Notes under the pieces: generated by a model
Told to the model about the DNA's origin: nothing
Databases searched by the model: none
Seen by the model: the letters and a program-made list of their open reading frames with translations, nothing else
Translations under genes and position numbers: made by a program
In this document: positions 1 through 7,238 of the stretch, piece by piece
How the letters are laid out: every line of letters begins with the position of its first letter
Numbering within the stretch: position 1 is the first letter of the stretch
DNA from: Chitinophagaceae bacterium
GTDB taxonomy: Bacteria > Bacteroidota > Bacteroidia > Chitinophagales > Chitinophagaceae
Direction: 5' to 3'
DNA length: 13,174 nt
Assembly: GCA_947472635.1 (NCBI GenBank)
Contig: CANJDY010000036.1
Coordinates: 1-13,174 of the forward strand

Positions 1-6
1 CAAAAC

Positions 7-59
7 AAATGATTGCAAGTAAAATCGCTATATTTGAAAAACAAAAGACGCAATCATTT
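7..59. repeat. Perfect 10-bp inverted repeat at window edge
   Basis: AAATGATTGC at 7-16 and its exact reverse complement GCAATCATTT at 50-59 flank a 33-nt A+T-rich loop, just downstream of the last GT2 gene. A second small palindrome, TTAGTT-CTT-AACTAA at 78-92, spans that gene's stop codon. Neither is GC-rich or followed by a T run on the transcribed strand, so I do not call a rho-independent terminator. They could be chance in A+T-rich DNA or a weak 3'-end structure. Confidence 0.35.
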
Positions 60-88
60 ATTATGAAGCGCGCAAGTTTAGTTCTTAA

Positions 89-931
89 CTAAGTGCAAAA
101 CCTGTCCAAAGATTGGGGAGTATCATACTTTAACATAATAATAATTTCTTTAACTGGCTTATTTTTATTTTTAGCTATTAACCACATATATAAATTTGCA
201 ATTTTTATAGCTACATCTTGCCTAAAAATATTTTTTTTATTAAGTATCTTTTCCCATTTTTGATAAAAAAAAACAATATCATACAAGGTAGATTTAAACA
301 CAATTCTCTCTCCATCGTGCATACGCCATAAACCACATATTAAAGGCTGGTAACTAAAGTGACCACCAAAGAGTAAGCCTCTTAAATGAAAATCAATTTC
401 TTGATTACGCTTAATAGTAACATCCCACGCACCAATTTTACCAACAATTTCCCTTCTCATTAAAAAACTAAAATTAGCAATGCATTTTTCAGTAAGCATT
501 TGTGAAATAAAATCTTGGTTTTTATACGCAATAATGATTTCATTATTATCTATTGTACCACATTTCCAATCACCAAATACACCATCACATTCAGTATGAA
601 GCGTCAAATATTCAACTTGTTGCGATAATTTATCAGGAAACAATATATCATCAGAATCCAAATATTGAATGTATTTACCTGAAGCAATAGCAGTGCCTCT
701 ATTACGGGCTGTTTGAGCCCCACATTTTAATTGTAAAACATAAAGGAGGACAAATGAAGCATCAGTTACATCAATAATATCTTCAATAACCGCCCTGGTA
801 TTATCTGTTGATCCATCATCTACAACAATACATTCGATAGGGCGATAAGTTTGCGCTATAACTGATAGTACAGAATCTTTTAATAATTCAGCCCGATTGT
901 AGGTGGGAATAATAACAGAAACTTTATTCAC
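89..931 (-). CDS. Family 2 glycosyltransferase (GT-A fold)
   Basis: Predicted cytoplasmic or membrane-associated inverting glycosyltransferase adding one sugar from a nucleotide-sugar donor to the growing surface glycan. The 280-residue protein opens with the GT2 signature VSVIIPTYN (residues 4-12), then VVDDGSTDN (36-44) for nucleotide binding and the DXD-type metal site DSDD at 92-95. NQEIDF at 176-181 sits where GT2 enzymes carry the catalytic acidic pair. The length is normal for a single-domain GT2. The start is GTG at 931: the codon three upstream is a TAA stop and no ATG precedes the conserved first strand. It lies 10 bp downstream of another GT2 gene and is the last complete gene of the row; its TAG stop is at 89-91. 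Donor and acceptor cannot be read from the sequence. The family call is firm; the exact role is unknown. Confidence 0.93.
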   Translation of the reverse strand: MNKVSVIIPTYNRAELLKDSVLSVIAQTYRPIECIVVDDGSTDNTRAVIEDIIDVTDASFVLLYVLQLKCGAQTARNRGTAIASGKYIQYLDSDDILFPDKLSQQVEYLTLHTECDGVFGDWKCGTIDNNEIIIAYKNQDFISQMLTEKCIANFSFLMRREIVGKIGAWDVTIKRNQEIDFHLRGLLFGGHFSYQPLICGLWRMHDGERIVFKSTLYDIVFFYQKWEKILNKKNIFRQDVAIKIANLYMWLIAKNKNKPVKEIIIMLKYDTPQSLDRFCT

Positions 932-941
932 TTGATATTAA

Positions 942-1886
942 TTATTTGTTTCCTTTTTTTAGTATAATAAGATGCAATTTTTTTATAAAAAAAGAGGAAA
1001 CTACGAAACTCGGATTATTTCGTACTAGACTTAATAACAATTGAAATGGTGAAAATTTACATTCATTTGCATAACGGTGTATTGACATAAATAATAAATT
1101 TTTTACTTCGAATGAAAATGAATTTTTAATTGCCCAATTAAATATATGCTGGTACATAAGTTTGCGAAATGGCTTTATTTTTTCACTTTCATGAATACTG
1201 TTATTTTCATGAACCCATCTCATAGAAACAGGCTCGGAAATATTACCTGCCACAATTTTACCAAGCAAGCTTAATTTATACCACAATTCGGTATCCTCTA
1301 CGTATCTAATACTTGAATTAAATCCACCTGATTTTTCAAGTAGCTTCTTTTTAACAGTAATCCCACTCGTATGAAAACAACCATACCCTCCCAAAATAAG
1401 TGCCTTGAACAAATTTTCAGGAGCAACTATATCAGTAAATGTTGTCAGTTCATTTATATTGGTAAGTGCAAACAAATCTTTTGCTTTAACTGATTCAAAA
1501 TTAGCAATGGTGGCACCATAAACTCCGTCTATCTGGGGAAATTGCTTAAAAATATGCGCTTCGACATCAAATCGATTGTTTAAATAACAATCATCTGCAT
1601 CTAAAAACGAAATATATAAATATTTAGCATTGGAAATACCTAAGTTCCTTGATGCAGCAGCTCCATGATTTTTACCATCAAAATGTTTGAGAATTCGAAC
1701 ATTAGCATATTTACATTGAATAGCTATACAAATTTGATATGAATTATCCTGAGAATCATCTTCTATCAAAATTAATTCTCCTGTTGCAGGAAGATGAATG
1801 ACAGATTCCACAGCTCTTTCAATATATTTTGCAGCATTAAAAACAGGCATAATGACAGAAACTAGATACTTTTCTTTAACTAACAT
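942..1886 (-). CDS. Family 2 glycosyltransferase (GT-A fold)
   Basis: A second single-domain GT2, 314 residues, expected to act at the cytoplasmic face of the inner membrane during glycan assembly. Visible motifs are VSVIMPVFN (9-17), the donor-binding EDDS at 42-45 (in place of the commoner VDDGS), GAAASRNLG (75-83), the metal-binding DADD at 96-99 and VEDTELW (196-202), which matches the ED pair typical of GT2 catalytic sites. The roughly 80 residues after the catalytic core are basic and hydrophobic and could contact the membrane, but no clear transmembrane helix is visible. The start is ATG at 1886, four bases after the stop of the WbsX-like gene, so the two are very probably co-transcribed. 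Sugar specificity cannot be inferred. Confidence 0.93.
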   Translation of the reverse strand: MLVKEKYLVSVIMPVFNAAKYIERAVESVIHLPATGELILIEDDSQDNSYQICIAIQCKYANVRILKHFDGKNHGAAASRNLGISNAKYLYISFLDADDCYLNNRFDVEAHIFKQFPQIDGVYGATIANFESVKAKDLFALTNINELTTFTDIVAPENLFKALILGGYGCFHTSGITVKKKLLEKSGGFNSSIRYVEDTELWYKLSLLGKIVAGNISEPVSMRWVHENNSIHESEKIKPFRKLMYQHIFNWAIKNSFSFEVKNLLFMSIHRYANECKFSPFQLLLSLVRNNPSFVVSSFFIKKLHLIILKKGNK

Positions 1887-1890
1887 TACC

Positions 1891-2997
1891 CTATGAATGT
1901 AAACTTTGAAATTTATTTAAGGAATTTTTATAAGACTTAAGAAATGCAAGACCATGCTTTTGATCCGGCTCCAGATAATTACCTTCTGCCCACTCATTCC
2001 ATGATTTAATAATCACAATCTTTTCATTTTCATTTTTGTTACTAGTTTGTTCAAATGCTTTGGTGCATAATTTACCAAATAAATCAGGAGTAGAACCATC
2101 AAATAGCCAGCCATCCTTTCCAGCCCTTGGTGTATTATCCCAATCGACATACACCATCGGATATTCATCATTTTTTAACTCAAATTCAGGATAATTATTG
2201 ATATAATCAATATATGATACAATGTTTGGGGATTTTTCAATTAGATGATTCATTGAAATTATTTGTCCATTAAAAAACTTTCGTTCTATCCTTTGCTTTA
2301 AAGTAAATTTTTTAAACTTATCTCTTGATAACCAATTTTGCACCATAGCATCATAACCAGAAATTTTGGGATCCCAATCGGTTGGCATATGCATCCCTAC
2401 AAAATGAATCCCATTAAGACCTTCTTTAATGGCTAACTGCTGCCATAAAGCAATAAATTTTTGGGGATTAGGAATTTCCATTGGTCGAAAAATAAAAACT
2501 AATTTTTTGCCTCCAACTTCTATATATCTTTTATCATGAAATGCATCAATTAGTGAATAAAAATGTGCAGTATAATCATCGACACCAGGGTAATTTTGTT
2601 CTACAAGTACCTCATTATGAGATATGCCATGCCAGGTTCCTTGCCATGTTTGGTTAGCCCAGGCCACACAAAAAGGAAAATCAGGCTTACCCGTTTTCAC
2701 TACATCAATAAACGGTCGTTCTATAAGCCTTTGCCCCCCAAACCAATAATGCCAATAACAAAATCCATGTATGCCATATTCTTTTGCAAGCATAGCCTGT
2801 ATTTCTCTAGATTCAGGAACACGTAAGTCGTAAAAACCAAGATCTGAAGGTAACCTTGGCTGCCAGTGATTTTTAAATAAAGGTTTAGCTTTAGTTACAT
2901 TGGTCCATTCTGTAAAACCTTTCCCCCACCATTTATCATTTTGGGGTATAGGATGATATTGAGGAAGATATAATGCGATTGACTTAATTATGGACAT
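1891..2997 (-). CDS. WbsX-type GH99-like glycan-processing protein
   Basis: Belongs to the WbsX family (Pfam Glyco_tran_WbsX, PF14307), related to the GH99 endo-mannosidase fold and common in O-antigen and rhamnan-type clusters, where it is usually called a glycosyltransferase although its reaction is poorly established. The 368 residues show the family hallmarks in order: ALYLPQYHPIPQND (8-21), WWGKGFTEWTNV (23-34), a GFCYWHYWF block, FPFCVAWANQTW, and near the C-terminus KSWNEWAEGNYLEPD (331-345). The last block contains the acidic residues E335, E338 and E343, in the region that aligns with the GH99 active site. The length is that of a complete single-domain member. There is no signal peptide, so it should act in the cytoplasm. 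The ATG start at 2997 overlaps the end of the upstream GT4 gene by 14 bp, suggesting translational coupling. Whether it makes or cleaves a glycosidic bond is open. Confidence 0.9.
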   Translation of the reverse strand: MSIIKSIALYLPQYHPIPQNDKWWGKGFTEWTNVTKAKPLFKNHWQPRLPSDLGFYDLRVPESREIQAMLAKEYGIHGFCYWHYWFGGQRLIERPFIDVVKTGKPDFPFCVAWANQTWQGTWHGISHNEVLVEQNYPGVDDYTAHFYSLIDAFHDKRYIEVGGKKLVFIFRPMEIPNPQKFIALWQQLAIKEGLNGIHFVGMHMPTDWDPKISGYDAMVQNWLSRDKFKKFTLKQRIERKFFNGQIISMNHLIEKSPNIVSYIDYINNYPEFELKNDEYPMVYVDWDNTPRAGKDGWLFDGSTPDLFGKLCTKAFEQTSNKNENEKIVIIKSWNEWAEGNYLEPDQKHGLAFLKSYKNSLNKFQSLHS

Positions 2998-4138
2998 TAA
3001 GGTCAGTTTTAAGTAGTTGCTTAAATTGTTCTAGAATTAATGATTTATTTTGATGCAAAAAATTCATTCTTTTTTTAGCTATAGCACCTTTTTGAAAAAC
3101 AAGTTCAGGGTTTTGTTGATAGTCCAACAAAACATTTACTAATGATATAATATCTAAGTAAGGAATAATATTACCTGCATCATCTTGAATAAATTCAGGA
3201 GCTCCTCCAGCATTTTCGAAGCAGATTATAGGTTTTCCGAAAGAAGCTGCTTCTAAAACAACCAAAGGATAAGAATCCTCCCTTGAAGAAAGAAAAAAGA
3301 TATCAATATGTTTGTAAAAAGAAGACATACTACCATCTGCTGGAAGTAAAGTTACGATATCATTTAAACCAGATTTCTGGATATCATGAAAACATCTTTC
3401 ATATTCAATTGAATTAACATTTCCACCCTTCCAAATAAATAGAAATTTTTTATGAAAATTCAAAGACAATAAATGACGTGCGACAGAAATAAATATATCA
3501 ATTCCCTTTCCCCAATCAATAGTACCACAACCTCCAATAATAAATTTATTCTTATTACAAAATAATTCAGTATCAATTAGCCATTTATTTTCTGGAATAT
3601 AAGAGTTCAGTACAAAAATATGTTTAGCTTGAACTTTGTAATCGTTTTCTAAATAGAGTTTCACTGCATTTGAAGGAGTTATAAATCTATGAGATAAAAG
3701 AATTGTCAAATTAATAGCATGATCCGTTGAAAAGCGAAAAGATGACATCTTCAACTCATGGATATAGCTTAAAATTAAACCAGAATAACCGGTAGTTAGT
3801 ATTTCTAAAAGTTCTCCATTCGTAATCGTATTATTAATAATGACTGCAGATTTTCTAACTATTGTAAGTATTTCAGTCTTTCTTTTTGACTCAACCAGTC
3901 TAGAAGAATATCGATATAAAATGCGCTGCAGTAAAGTCCTAGATGAAAGTTTCGAATCAGGAGAGTTCCAAATAAAAGTAGTAGCAATTTTTTCAAATTC
4001 TGCAGTAAGAACTCCTCCATTTTTTAATAAAACAGTGCATTCATATAAACCGCTTTCAGTAAGCAACCGAATTAAATCGAGTAATAATAAAGGGGCTCCT
4101 GATCTAGAAGCATCATGAGAAATGAAAAGTATTTTCAT
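2984..4138 (-). CDS. Family 4 glycosyltransferase (GT-B fold)
   Basis: Retaining GT-B glycosyltransferase of 384 residues. The N-terminal Rossmann half starts MKILFISHDASRSGAP with the glycine/serine-rich acceptor-side loop. The C-terminal donor-binding half has IIGGCGTIDWGKGID and then SSREDSYPLVVLEAASFG. In that block the usual EX7E pair is D288 and E296, a D-X7-E variant with E287 beside it, common in this subgroup. The reading frame is open further upstream to a TTG at 4186, but I place the start at the ATG at 4138. It makes a classic ATGA overlap with the TGA of the upstream GT2 gene, and the protein then begins exactly at the first beta strand. The TTG start would overlap that gene by about 52 bp. 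The 3' end overlaps the WbsX-like gene by 14 bp. Donor sugar unknown. Confidence 0.92.
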   Translation of the reverse strand: MKILFISHDASRSGAPLLLLDLIRLLTESGLYECTVLLKNGGVLTAEFEKIATTFIWNSPDSKLSSRTLLQRILYRYSSRLVESKRKTEILTIVRKSAVIINNTITNGELLEILTTGYSGLILSYIHELKMSSFRFSTDHAINLTILLSHRFITPSNAVKLYLENDYKVQAKHIFVLNSYIPENKWLIDTELFCNKNKFIIGGCGTIDWGKGIDIFISVARHLLSLNFHKKFLFIWKGGNVNSIEYERCFHDIQKSGLNDIVTLLPADGSMSSFYKHIDIFFLSSREDSYPLVVLEAASFGKPIICFENAGGAPEFIQDDAGNIIPYLDIISLVNVLLDYQQNPELVFQKGAIAKKRMNFLHQNKSLILEQFKQLLKTDLNVHN

Positions 4139-4920
4139 TGAAAAATAGGAAATAAAGATTTCAACCTGTTTTGAATACGATACCAAAACATTCTTTTAAT
4201 TTCTACCAGTTCATTACGATTAGAAATATTTTTTTCATATTCAAAAGCAAAAGCTGAAAAATGCGTTTGAATTACTTTTTGTCTATCTGAAACAATTCTA
4301 TCCCAATTGGATAGATCACAACTTATACCATTTCTGTTACACACAGAAATTGACAATTGAACATGACTGTAAGAGCAGTTAAATTTATAAATCGCTAAGA
4401 TGAAAAAATACCAATCAGATATAATAGTAAAATTTTCATCGTACAAACCAATGGTTGAAAATAATGCTTTACGAATAAGAGAACCTTGATGCGGAAGAGA
4501 ATGCTTAGTAAAAAAATCGAAGGTCAATGTATCAGGAGATTTACCTTCTCTTAAATTTCCATTCATATCCCACAATATATCACCATAAATTATATCATGT
4601 GTAATAGGTCTGCTAAATAATTCACTCAATACAAATTCATCACATAAATAATCTCCTGAATTTAAAAATAACAAATACTCGCCTTTTGATCGAACAATGC
4701 CTTTATTCATTGCATTATATACACCAAGGTCATTTTCGCTTACCCACCATGCTAATTGGTTAGCCTTATTTTCAATATATTCTTTACTACCATCAACTGA
4801 CCCTCCATCAACAATAATATACTCATAATCGGTAAATTTTTGAGCAAAAACACTTTCAATAGTCCTTTTCAATCCATCACAGTTATTAAAATTAATAGTA
4901 ATTATAGAGAGTTTAACCAT
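4135..4920 (-). CDS. WfgS-like family 2 glycosyltransferase
   Basis: A 261-residue GT2 of the WfgS/WcaE-like subgroup found in O-antigen and colanic-acid clusters. Diagnostic blocks are LSIITINFNN (4-13), VDGGSVDGS (37-45), SENDLGVYNAMNKGI (61-75) and FLNSGD (85-90). NSGD replaces the classical DXD motif, which is normal for this subgroup. GLYDENFTIISDWYF in the second half matches the subgroup's acceptor/catalytic region. It is expected to transfer a sugar from a nucleotide donor in the cytoplasm. The ATG start at 4920 overlaps the end of the upstream GT4 gene by 8 bp. Its TGA stop overlaps the ATG of the next gene by 4 bp, so three glycosyltransferase genes are linked by overlaps. The specific linkage formed cannot be predicted. 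Confidence 0.93.
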   Translation of the reverse strand: MVKLSIITINFNNCDGLKRTIESVFAQKFTDYEYIIVDGGSVDGSKEYIENKANQLAWWVSENDLGVYNAMNKGIVRSKGEYLLFLNSGDYLCDEFVLSELFSRPITHDIIYGDILWDMNGNLREGKSPDTLTFDFFTKHSLPHQGSLIRKALFSTIGLYDENFTIISDWYFFILAIYKFNCSYSHVQLSISVCNRNGISCDLSNWDRIVSDRQKVIQTHFSAFAFEYEKNISNRNELVEIKRMFWYRIQNRLKSLFPIFQ

Positions 4921-6211
4921 TTAGTAAATCCTTATTAATAATATCATTATATAAATTTTTATACTTGTTGGCAATTAATCGCTCGCTAAAATTTTCTATT
5001 GCGTAATTTTTGATATACTCACGATCAAACCTATGTTTATTAATACAAAATTCTTCTATTACTTGTGAGAGAGCCTGAGCATTGATCTCTTTAGCAAGTA
5101 AACCTGTTTTGTAATCTAAAATATGCTCTTTTATTCCACCAACCGAAAACCCAATCACAGGCGTACCACAAGCCAATGATTCCAACAATACATTAGGTAA
5201 GTTATCTTCGCGACTAGGAAGAATAAACGCATCAGACACAGAATAATAATTAATTAAATTATTATCTTCATTTTCAATGCCTAGATAAATAACATTCAAG
5301 CTACTAGGAAAAGTAAATGCATTAGCACCTAATACCAATAGAGTAAACGAAGTAAATTTAATTTTAAGTAAAGATTCAATTAGTAAATCAAAGCCCTTAC
5401 GATGAATTTTTACGGAATTGGCTGCAAAAAGAAAAATAAAATTATTATCAGGAATGTTGTTATTTTTTTTAAAAGAATTTTGTTTTTGAAAAGTAAATAA
5501 AATTGTATCTACTGTATTTGAAATACAAAAACCATTAATATCTGAAAATGCTTTACTTTTCTTTGCTTCAAAGAGTAACCAGTTTGAAGGTGCGACAACA
5601 TATAAATTCGATTTTCTTTTACCAATGGCTGTTTCTTTAAGCTTCCTTAATTTCTCATCCAATTTTCCGGATATTACAAAATTTCGTAATTCGTCATCTT
5701 TGTAATGAAATATACCTTGAAAAGGATTCATATCATGCAAAGTCCAAACAATTGGCTTATCATTAAATTTGAAAAAAGACTCATAATCAACCATTCCTGC
5801 CACCCAATGGAGATGAATAATATCTGCCTCTTTTACAAGTGGATTATTTAAAATATTATATTCACTAAAGGGTAAAGAGGCAAATTCACAATCTAACTCC
5901 CCATAAATTTTATTAAAAAGTCCTATTCTTCGTTCCCTATATCCTAAAATTTGAAAACCTAAGTATTTCTTGAAACAATGAAGAAAATTGTTTTTCTGAC
6001 GTTGTAAAAACGTTTTAAGCCTTAATGGAACAAATGAAAAAAATGTGATTTTTTTTTTATAAATTTTTTGATTAAAATCTAGGAATGAATCAAAATTTAA
6101 TAATGAAGATTGCACATCATTCTTCAATAAGGCAATATGCAATCGATTGACAGCTCTGCCTGCACCTCCAAGTAATGAAGTATTTAAATGAACAACTTTA
6201 AATGTTGACAA
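4913..6211 (-). CDS. WcaC-like family 4 glycosyltransferase
   Basis: GT-B glycosyltransferase of 432 residues, resembling the WcaC-like GT4 subgroup. The N-terminus has VVHLNTSLLGGAGRAVNRLH (6-25). IIHLHWVAGMVDY (131-143) and KPIVWTLHDMNPFQG (152-166) are typical of the subgroup, and the donor domain carries PSREDNLPNVLLESLACG with D336 and E344 as the EX7E-like pair. Many relatives have a cysteine-containing stretch just after the HDM block. Here that segment, GIFHYKDDELRNFV, has none, an oddity of unknown effect. The start is TTG at 6211. An in-frame stop (TAA) lies four codons upstream and no ATG or GTG occurs before the first conserved strand. Codons 51-55 contain a run of ten adenines on the coding strand. 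It lies 5 bp downstream of the methyltransferase gene. Confidence 0.91.
   Translation of the reverse strand: MSTFKVVHLNTSLLGGAGRAVNRLHIALLKNDVQSSLLNFDSFLDFNQKIYKKKITFFSFVPLRLKTFLQRQKNNFLHCFKKYLGFQILGYRERRIGLFNKIYGELDCEFASLPFSEYNILNNPLVKEADIIHLHWVAGMVDYESFFKFNDKPIVWTLHDMNPFQGIFHYKDDELRNFVISGKLDEKLRKLKETAIGKRKSNLYVVAPSNWLLFEAKKSKAFSDINGFCISNTVDTILFTFQKQNSFKKNNNIPDNNFIFLFAANSVKIHRKGFDLLIESLLKIKFTSFTLLVLGANAFTFPSSLNVIYLGIENEDNNLINYYSVSDAFILPSREDNLPNVLLESLACGTPVIGFSVGGIKEHILDYKTGLLAKEINAQALSQVIEEFCINKHRFDREYIKNYAIENFSERLIANKYKNLYNDIINKDLLNG
6049..6058. repeat. Ten-base homopolymer inside a GT4 gene
   Basis: Ten T on the plus strand, that is ten A on the coding strand, encode part of Tyr-Lys-Lys-Lys-Ile (codons 51-55) of the WcaC-like GT4. 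It is the longest homopolymer I found in the window; runs of eight or nine occur at 231-238, 265-273 and 11313-11320. The gene reads in frame with ten bases. Runs of this length are prone to slippage during replication or transcription. Confidence 0.9.
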
Positions 6212-6216
6212 AGTAA

Positions 6217-7062
6217 CTATTTAATGGCTTCAATAAATATAGAATCTGGTTTATAAATAATTCCATTTTTTGATTCTAACTCAAAAGTTCCCCAATTGGC
6301 GATATTACTTGAGAAAGCATTTTTGACTTCTACATTAAGAAAGCCAAATTTCATTAATGCTTTTGAAAGTGAATACCTATCATACATCCACTGATGTATT
6401 TCTCCACCTAAGCGAAATTTACCAATAGCCGCTTCGCTTTTTAGTTTAGCATAGTAATTTAATTCAGACCGAAAAATAAATCTTTTAATCCAATTAAGTA
6501 ATTTTCCAAAGCCGGTATTTTTCGTTTCATATTCTAATTCCCATTCTATTTTAGAAAAATCGGTATCTAGCTGATTTTGCAGATATGAGTTCCTAGCACT
6601 TCTTCCTTCTTCACCTATTCTGCTATATAAATAGTATTCATTAATAATATTATTTTTTGAAATATATTTAGCCATTTCACCTCCACTTTCATTACGAACA
6701 GTTTGATCATAAAGTTCTAACATAATCCAATCATAATTTTCAACAGCAATAGAATCCCCATGAATCGCCAGATCTAAATTTTTTAAATATTCAATTGCAA
6801 TTTGTTCTAAATCAGGCACAGCGACTCTAATAATTCCAGCTGGATTTAAAACCCTGTAACATTCTCTAAGAAAAAATTCTCCATCAGCCTTTGAAAAGTG
6901 TTCTAAAACGTGTGAATGATAAACTACATCGAAAGAGTTATCTGCAAAGGGAATTCCTCTTAAAAGATTATGGGCAATTACATTTTTATTATTACTAACA
7001 AAATCAACATTCGTCCAAAATGAATGAAAACGATTTCCACAACCTAAATTAAGTAGTCTCAT
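6217..7062 (-). CDS. Class I SAM-dependent methyltransferase
   Basis: A 281-residue Methyltransf_11-type enzyme. Motif I is LNLGCGNR (4-11), D20 follows the next strand, HVLEHF is at 51-56, and RVLNPAGIIRVAVPDLE spans 70-86. The C-terminal half has the HQWMYDRYSLSKALMKFGF and KPDSIFIEAIK blocks seen in methyltransferases of polysaccharide clusters. It probably methylates a sugar of the glycan or a nucleotide-sugar precursor, but the acceptor atom is not deducible. The ATG start at 7062 lies immediately at motif I, so the protein has no N-terminal extension. It is the first gene after a 176-bp gap and is followed 5 bp later by a GT4 gene. It may head a secondary transcription unit (see 7074-7106). 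Confidence 0.9.
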   Translation of the reverse strand: MRLLNLGCGNRFHSFWTNVDFVSNNKNVIAHNLLRGIPFADNSFDVVYHSHVLEHFSKADGEFFLRECYRVLNPAGIIRVAVPDLEQIAIEYLKNLDLAIHGDSIAVENYDWIMLELYDQTVRNESGGEMAKYISKNNIINEYYLYSRIGEEGRSARNSYLQNQLDTDFSKIEWELEYETKNTGFGKLLNWIKRFIFRSELNYYAKLKSEAAIGKFRLGGEIHQWMYDRYSLSKALMKFGFLNVEVKNAFSSNIANWGTFELESKNGIIYKPDSIFIEAIK

Positions 7063-7238
7063 TTATTACTATTCAAAAATAAATTACGTAATAGAATCAT
7101 ATTATCAAGAAGAACGAAGCGCCAAGTTAAATATCTTATTTTACAGATGAAAACTTTGGTTAATTAGACAGATTTTATTATAATTTTGAATGAGAATATT
7201 TAGGTTAAAATTGTGCTAATGCAATTTAAAATCTGCAA
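7063..7238. other. 176-bp intergenic gap without a gene
   Basis: This gap separates the GT-A-like gene from the class I methyltransferase gene. I see no open frame of useful length, no strong GC-rich hairpin followed by a T run, and no RNA gene. Apart from the candidate promoter and palindrome near its low-coordinate end it is featureless A+T-rich DNA. It might mark a join between two gene blocks brought together by recombination, but there are no flanking repeats to support that. Confidence 0.6.
7074..7106 (-). promoter_or_regulatory. Possible Bacteroidota-type promoter upstream of the methyltransferase gene
   Basis: On the minus strand TATTTTTG at 7081-7074 is an exact match to the Bacteroidota -7 consensus TAnnTTTG. 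A TTG at 7108-7106 could serve as the -33 element, but the spacer is 24 nt, longer than the usual range of roughly 17-23. The leader to the ATG at 7062 would be very short. A perfect 10-bp palindrome, ATTACGTAAT at 7083-7092, abuts the -7 box and could be an operator, though in A+T-rich DNA this may be chance. It is the only substantial plain gap in the cluster, which makes an internal promoter reasonable. Evidence is weak. Confidence 0.3.

Noticed and set aside
78..92. Palindrome at the last stop codon as a terminator
   Set aside because: The stem is only six A+T-rich pairs and no T run follows on the transcribed strand.
2563..2826. Plus-strand open frame antisense to the WbsX-like gene
   Set aside because: No protein-like pattern or start signal; the opposite strand encodes a clear family member across the whole stretch.
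4139..4186. Sixteen-residue N-terminal extension of the GT4 from a TTG
   Set aside because: It would overlap the upstream gene by about 52 bp, whereas the ATG at 4138 gives a standard ATGA overlap and the expected first strand.
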